Assembly: GCA_014925825.1 (NCBI GenBank)
Contig: JACGCK010000623.1
Location: 1-10,238 of the forward strand
DNA: 10,238 nucleotides
Origin: Pholiota molesta
Lineage: Eukaryota > Basidiomycota > Agaricomycetes > Agaricales > Strophariaceae
Direction: 5' to 3'
Below, piece by piece: positions 7,350 through 10,238 of the stretch. A program made the position numbers and the translations under genes. Position 1 is the first letter of the stretch. Each line of letters begins with the position of its first letter. The notes below the pieces were generated by a model, which did not search any database, was not told where the DNA came from, and saw only the letters and a list, made by a program, of their open reading frames with translations.

Positions 7350-7509
7350 CATTCCGTCTCTGAGGCTCTAAGATCCTCATTTAGACAACACAGATGCAAT
7401 GCCTAGTGCAAATGTCGTAGCACGATTTTTTTGCGTCCAGAAGTGAGGCTCGTCGCGCCTCACTCGTCCAGTAGCGCACGCACCAGCACTCTGCGAAAAA
7501 TCTGACATG
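7350..7509 (+). repeat. Variant short monomer, unit 39
   Basis: An unusual middle segment, tttagacaacacagatgcaatgcctagtgc then aaatgtcgtagcacg, with T7. It keeps part of A's A-rich block (gacaaca) and A-like CpG but has B-like length, so it is neither plain A nor plain B. Confidence 0.85.
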
Positions 7510-7663
7510 CATTCCGTCTCTGAGGCTCTAAGATCCTCATTTAGCTGTAGCGCTGAGTGCAATTCGTCGTAGTGCACGATTTTTTTGCGTCCAGAAGTGA
7601 GGCTCGTCGCGCCTCACTCGTCCAGTAGCGCACGCACCAGCACTCTGCGAAAAATCTGCATGC
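7510..7663 (+). repeat. Variant short monomer, unit 40
   Basis: The middle segment tttagctgtagcgctgagtgc then aattcgtcgtagtgcacg, T7. It is adjacent to unit 39 and differs from it, making the only pair of consecutive short units apart from 46/47. Confidence 0.85.
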
Positions 7664-8015
7664 CATTCTCTCTCTGAGGCTCTAAGATCCTCACTTTAGA
7701 CAACAAAACTAGATAGCAATGCGCTGAGTGCAAATCTCGTCGTAGTGCCACGATTTTTTGTGCGTCCAGAAGTGAGGCTCGTCGCGCCTCACTCGTACCA
7801 GTAGCGCACGCACCAGCACTCTGCAAAAATCTGGCATGCCATTCGTCTCTGAGGCTCTAAGATCCTCACTTTAGACAACAAAACTAGATAGCAATGCGCT
7901 GAGTGCAAATCTCGTCGTAGTGCCACGATTTTTTGTGCGTCCAGAAGTGAGGCTCGTCGCGCCTCACTCGTACCAGTAGCGCACGCACCAGCACTCTGCG
8001 AAAAATCTGACATGT

Positions 8016-8173
8016 CATTCCGTCTCTGAGGCTCTAAGATCCTCATTTATGCTGCACAGAGTGCAATTCTTGTCATAATGACACGATTTTTTTTGCGTCC
8101 AGAAGTGAGGCTCGTCGCGCCTCACTCGTCCCAGTAGCGCACGCACCAGCACTCTGCGAAAAATCTGGCATGC
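8016..8173 (+). repeat. Type B monomer, unit 43
   Basis: A full B signature with T8, 508 bp after unit 40. Confidence 0.92.
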
Positions 8174-8525
8174 CATTCTCTCTCTGAGGCTCTAAGATCC
8201 TCACTTTAGACAACAAAACTAGATAGCAATGCGCTGAGTGCAAATCTCGTCGTAGTGCCACGATTTTTTGTGCGTCCAGAAGTGAGGCTCGTCGCGCCTC
8301 ACTCGTACCAGTAGCGCACGCACCAGCACTCTGCAAAAATCTGACATGCATTCTGTCTCTGAGGCTCTAAGATCCTCACTTTAGACAACAAAACTAGATA
8401 GCAATGCGCTGAGTGCAAATCTCGTCGTAGTGCCACGATTTTTTGTGCGTCCAGAAGTGAGGCTCGTCGCGCCTCACTCGTACCAGTAGCGCACGCACCA
8501 GCACTCTGCAAAAAATCTGACATGT

Positions 8526-8685
8526 CATTCCGTCTCTGAGGCTCTAAGATCCTCATTTAGCAACAAACAGATGCAATTCCTGGTCAAACTTGACCACGAT
8601 TTTTTTTGCGTCCAGAAGTGAGGCTCGTCGCGCCTCACTCGTACCAGTAGCGACGCCACCAGCACTCTGCAAAAATCTGACATGC
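8526..8685 (+). repeat. Variant short monomer with private palindrome, unit 46
   Basis: After GATCCTCA it reads tttagcaacaaacagatgc, then aattcctggtcaaacttgaccacg, then T8. The stretch 8581-8596 is a perfect palindrome absent from all other units. The CGCACGCACC block is also altered (cgacgccacc). Confidence 0.85.
8581..8596. repeat. Perfect inverted repeat private to unit 46
   Basis: TGGTCAA, spacer AC, TTGACCA. The corresponding place in other units is ctcgtcgtagtgcca or cttgtcataatgaca, which has no such symmetry. Confidence 0.85.
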
Positions 8686-8843
8686 CATTCCGTCTCTGAG
8701 GCTCTAAGATCCTCATTTAGATGCTGCGCTGAGTGCAAATCTCGTCATAGTGACACGATTTTTTTTGCGTCCAGAAGTGAGGCTCGTCGCGCCTCACTCG
8801 TCCAGTAGGCGAGCACCAGCACTCTGCGAAAAATCTGACATGC
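8686..8843 (+). repeat. Variant short monomer, unit 47
   Basis: The middle segment tttagatgctgcgctgagtgc then aaatctcgtcatagtgacacg, T8, which looks like a mosaic of A (gcgctgagtgc, ctcgt) and B (catagtgaca). It directly follows short unit 46. Confidence 0.85.
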
Positions 8844-9197
8844 CATTCTGTCTCTGAGGCTCTAAGATCCTCACTTTAGACAACAAAACTAGATAGCAAT
8901 GCGCTGAGTGCAAATCTCGTCGTAGTGCCACGATTTTTTGTGCGTCCAGAAGTGAGGCTCGTCGCGCCTCACTCGTACCAGTAGCGCACGCACCAGCACT
9001 CTGCAAAAAATCTGACATGCCATTCTGTCTCTGAGGCTCTAAGATCCTCACTTTAGACAACAAAACTAGATAGCAATGCGCTGAGTGCAAATCTCGTCGT
9101 AGTGCCACGATTTTTTGTGCGTCCAGAAGTGAGGCTCGTCGCGCCTCACTCGTACCAGTAGCGCACGCACCAGCACTCTGCAAAAAATCTGACATGT

Positions 9198-9356
9198 CAT
9201 TCCGTCTCTGAGGCTCTAAGATCCTCATTTATGCTGCACAGAGTGCAATTCTTGTCATAATGACACGATTTTTTTTTGCGTCCAGAAGTGAGGCTCGTCG
9301 CGCCTCACTCGTCCCAGTAGTGCGAGCACCAGCACTCTGCGAAAAATCTGACATGC
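9198..9356 (+). repeat. Type B monomer, unit 50
   Basis: A full B signature with T9, the longest T run seen among the units. Its CGCACGCACC block reads tgcgagcacc. Confidence 0.92.
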
Positions 9357-9710
9357 CATTCTGTCTCTGAGGCTCTAAGATCCTCACTTTAGACAACAAA
9401 ACTAGATAGCAATGCGCTGAGTGCAAATCTCGTCGTAGTGCCACGATTTTTTGTGCGTCCAGAAGTGAGGCTCGTCGCGCCTCACTCGTACCAGTAGCGC
9501 ACGCACCAGCACTCTGCGAAAAATCTGACATGTCATTCTGTCTCTGAGGCTCTAAGATCCTCACTTTAGACAACAAAACTAGATAGCAATGCGCTGAGTG
9601 CAAATCTCGTCGTAGTGCCACGATTTTTTGTGCGTCCAGAAGTGAGGCTCGTCGCGCCTCACTCGTACCAGTAGCGCACGCACCAGCACTCTGCAAAAAA
9701 TCTGACATGT

Positions 9711-9873
9711 CATTCCGTCTCTGAGGGCTCTAAGATCCTCACTTTAGATGCATGCACAGAGTGCAATTCTTGTCATAATGACACGATTTTTTTTGCGTCC
9801 AGAAGTGAGGCTCGTCGCGCCTCACTCGTACCAGTAGCGCACGCACCAGCACTCTGCGAAAAATCTGACATGC
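9711..9873 (+). repeat. Chimeric A/B monomer, unit 53
   Basis: It begins as A (cactttaga), jumps through tgcatgcacagagtgc into B sequence (aattcttgtcataatg, T8), and has an extra G in dyad 1 (ctgagggctc). The result is a 163-bp unit and another A/B recombination product. Confidence 0.82.
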
Positions 9874-10223
9874 CATTCTGTCTCTGAGGCTCTAAGATCC
9901 TCACTTTAGACAACAAAACTAGATAGCAATGCGCTGAGTGCAAATCTCGTCGTAGTGCCACGATTTTTTGTGCGTCCAGAAGTGAGGCTCGTCGCGCCTC
10001 ACTCGTACCAGTAGCGCACGCACCAGCACTCTGCAAAAATCTGACATGCCATTCTGTCTCTGAGGCTCTAAGATCCTCACTTTAGACAACAAAACTAGAT
10101 AGCAATGCGCTGAGTGCAAATCTCGTCGTAGTGCCACGATTTTTTGTGCGTCCAGAAGTGAGGCTCGTCGCGCCTCATCGTACCAGTAGCGCACGCACCA
10201 GCACTCTGCAAAAATCTGACATG

Positions 10224-10238
10224 TTTATGCAGGAGCTA
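10224..10238 (+). other. Departure from satellite consensus at window end
   Basis: After ctgacatg the expected CATTC start is replaced by tttatgcaggagcta. TTTATGC also occurs inside B monomers (tttatgctgcac), so this may be a unit with a deleted start rather than the real end of the array. The window stops too soon to decide. Confidence 0.6.

Larger units (their letters stand above)
4787..10223 (+). repeat. Right satellite array, 32 canonical monomers in the same orientation
   Basis: The same family and orientation as the left array. Left arms of the conserved inverted repeat start at 4894, 5071, 5248, 5404, 5580, 5756, 5930, 6088, 6263, 6440, 6598, 6775, 6933, 7107, 7280, 7442, 7596, 7771, 7946, 8104, 8281, 8456, 8617, 8776, 8951, 9128, 9287, 9464, 9641, 9804, 9981 and 10157. 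Short (B or B-like) monomers are units 27, 31, 34, 36, 39, 40, 43, 46, 47, 50 and 53 when numbering continues from the left array. They are often three units apart, giving an A-A-B period close to 510 bp. Variants are zoned: middle copies start cattccgtctctg, and the last ones mostly start cattctgtctctg. Small deletions are commoner here than on the left, notably between 6960 and 7620. Confidence 0.97.

Noticed and set aside
1..10223. Numerous minus-strand open frames of 60-224 codons as protein-coding genes
   Set aside because: All derive from the same 59-codon repeat or its shifted frames. B units break the frame, variants are mostly residue-changing, and no gene signals accompany them.
1..10223. 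CENP-B box
   Set aside because: The required CGGG/CCCG with a correctly spaced TTCG/CGAA is absent from the monomer; the few CGGG occurrences (unit 23 and the island) do not fit the motif.

Overview
The window is a satellite-DNA array, almost certainly from a eukaryotic nuclear genome, and I find no supportable gene in it. About 93% of it is one tandem repeat family with 55 recognisable monomers: 22 on the left (1-3783) and 33 on the right (one diverged monomer at 4616-4786, then 4787-10223). All lie head-to-tail in the same orientation. The main monomer (type A) is 177 bp. A shorter variant (type B, about 154-163 bp) lacks roughly 20 bp and recurs every few monomers. Lengths near 155-180 bp are typical of eukaryotic centromeric and heterochromatic satellites. 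The sequence alone does not fix the species. A plant is possible, but my only hint is one AAACCCTAA telobox-like word near 4540, which is weak.

Layout: 1-3783 is the left array, with B monomers every 4-6 units. 3784 to about 4560 is a non-satellite island that contains a 232-bp tandem duplication (4091-4322 and 4323-4550), each copy holding two 37-bp submotifs. 4561-4615 looks like a badly decayed satellite fragment, and 4616-4786 is a diverged edge monomer. 4787-10223 is the right array, where an A-A-B arrangement of about 510 bp recurs. The last 15 bases (10224-10238) leave the satellite consensus.

Each monomer carries two dyad (hairpin-capable) elements built on the same flanks, GTGAGGCTC on one side and CCTCAC on the other, with different 6-bp centres. 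This suggests an old internal duplication. Long minus-strand open frames exist only because 177 is divisible by 3 and one frame has no stop. B monomers break that frame and most variants change residues, so I do not call proteins. The most interesting points are the twin dyads, the CpG-to-TpG/CpA differences that separate B from A and the two island repeats from each other, the higher-order monomer order, and the asymmetric island edges.
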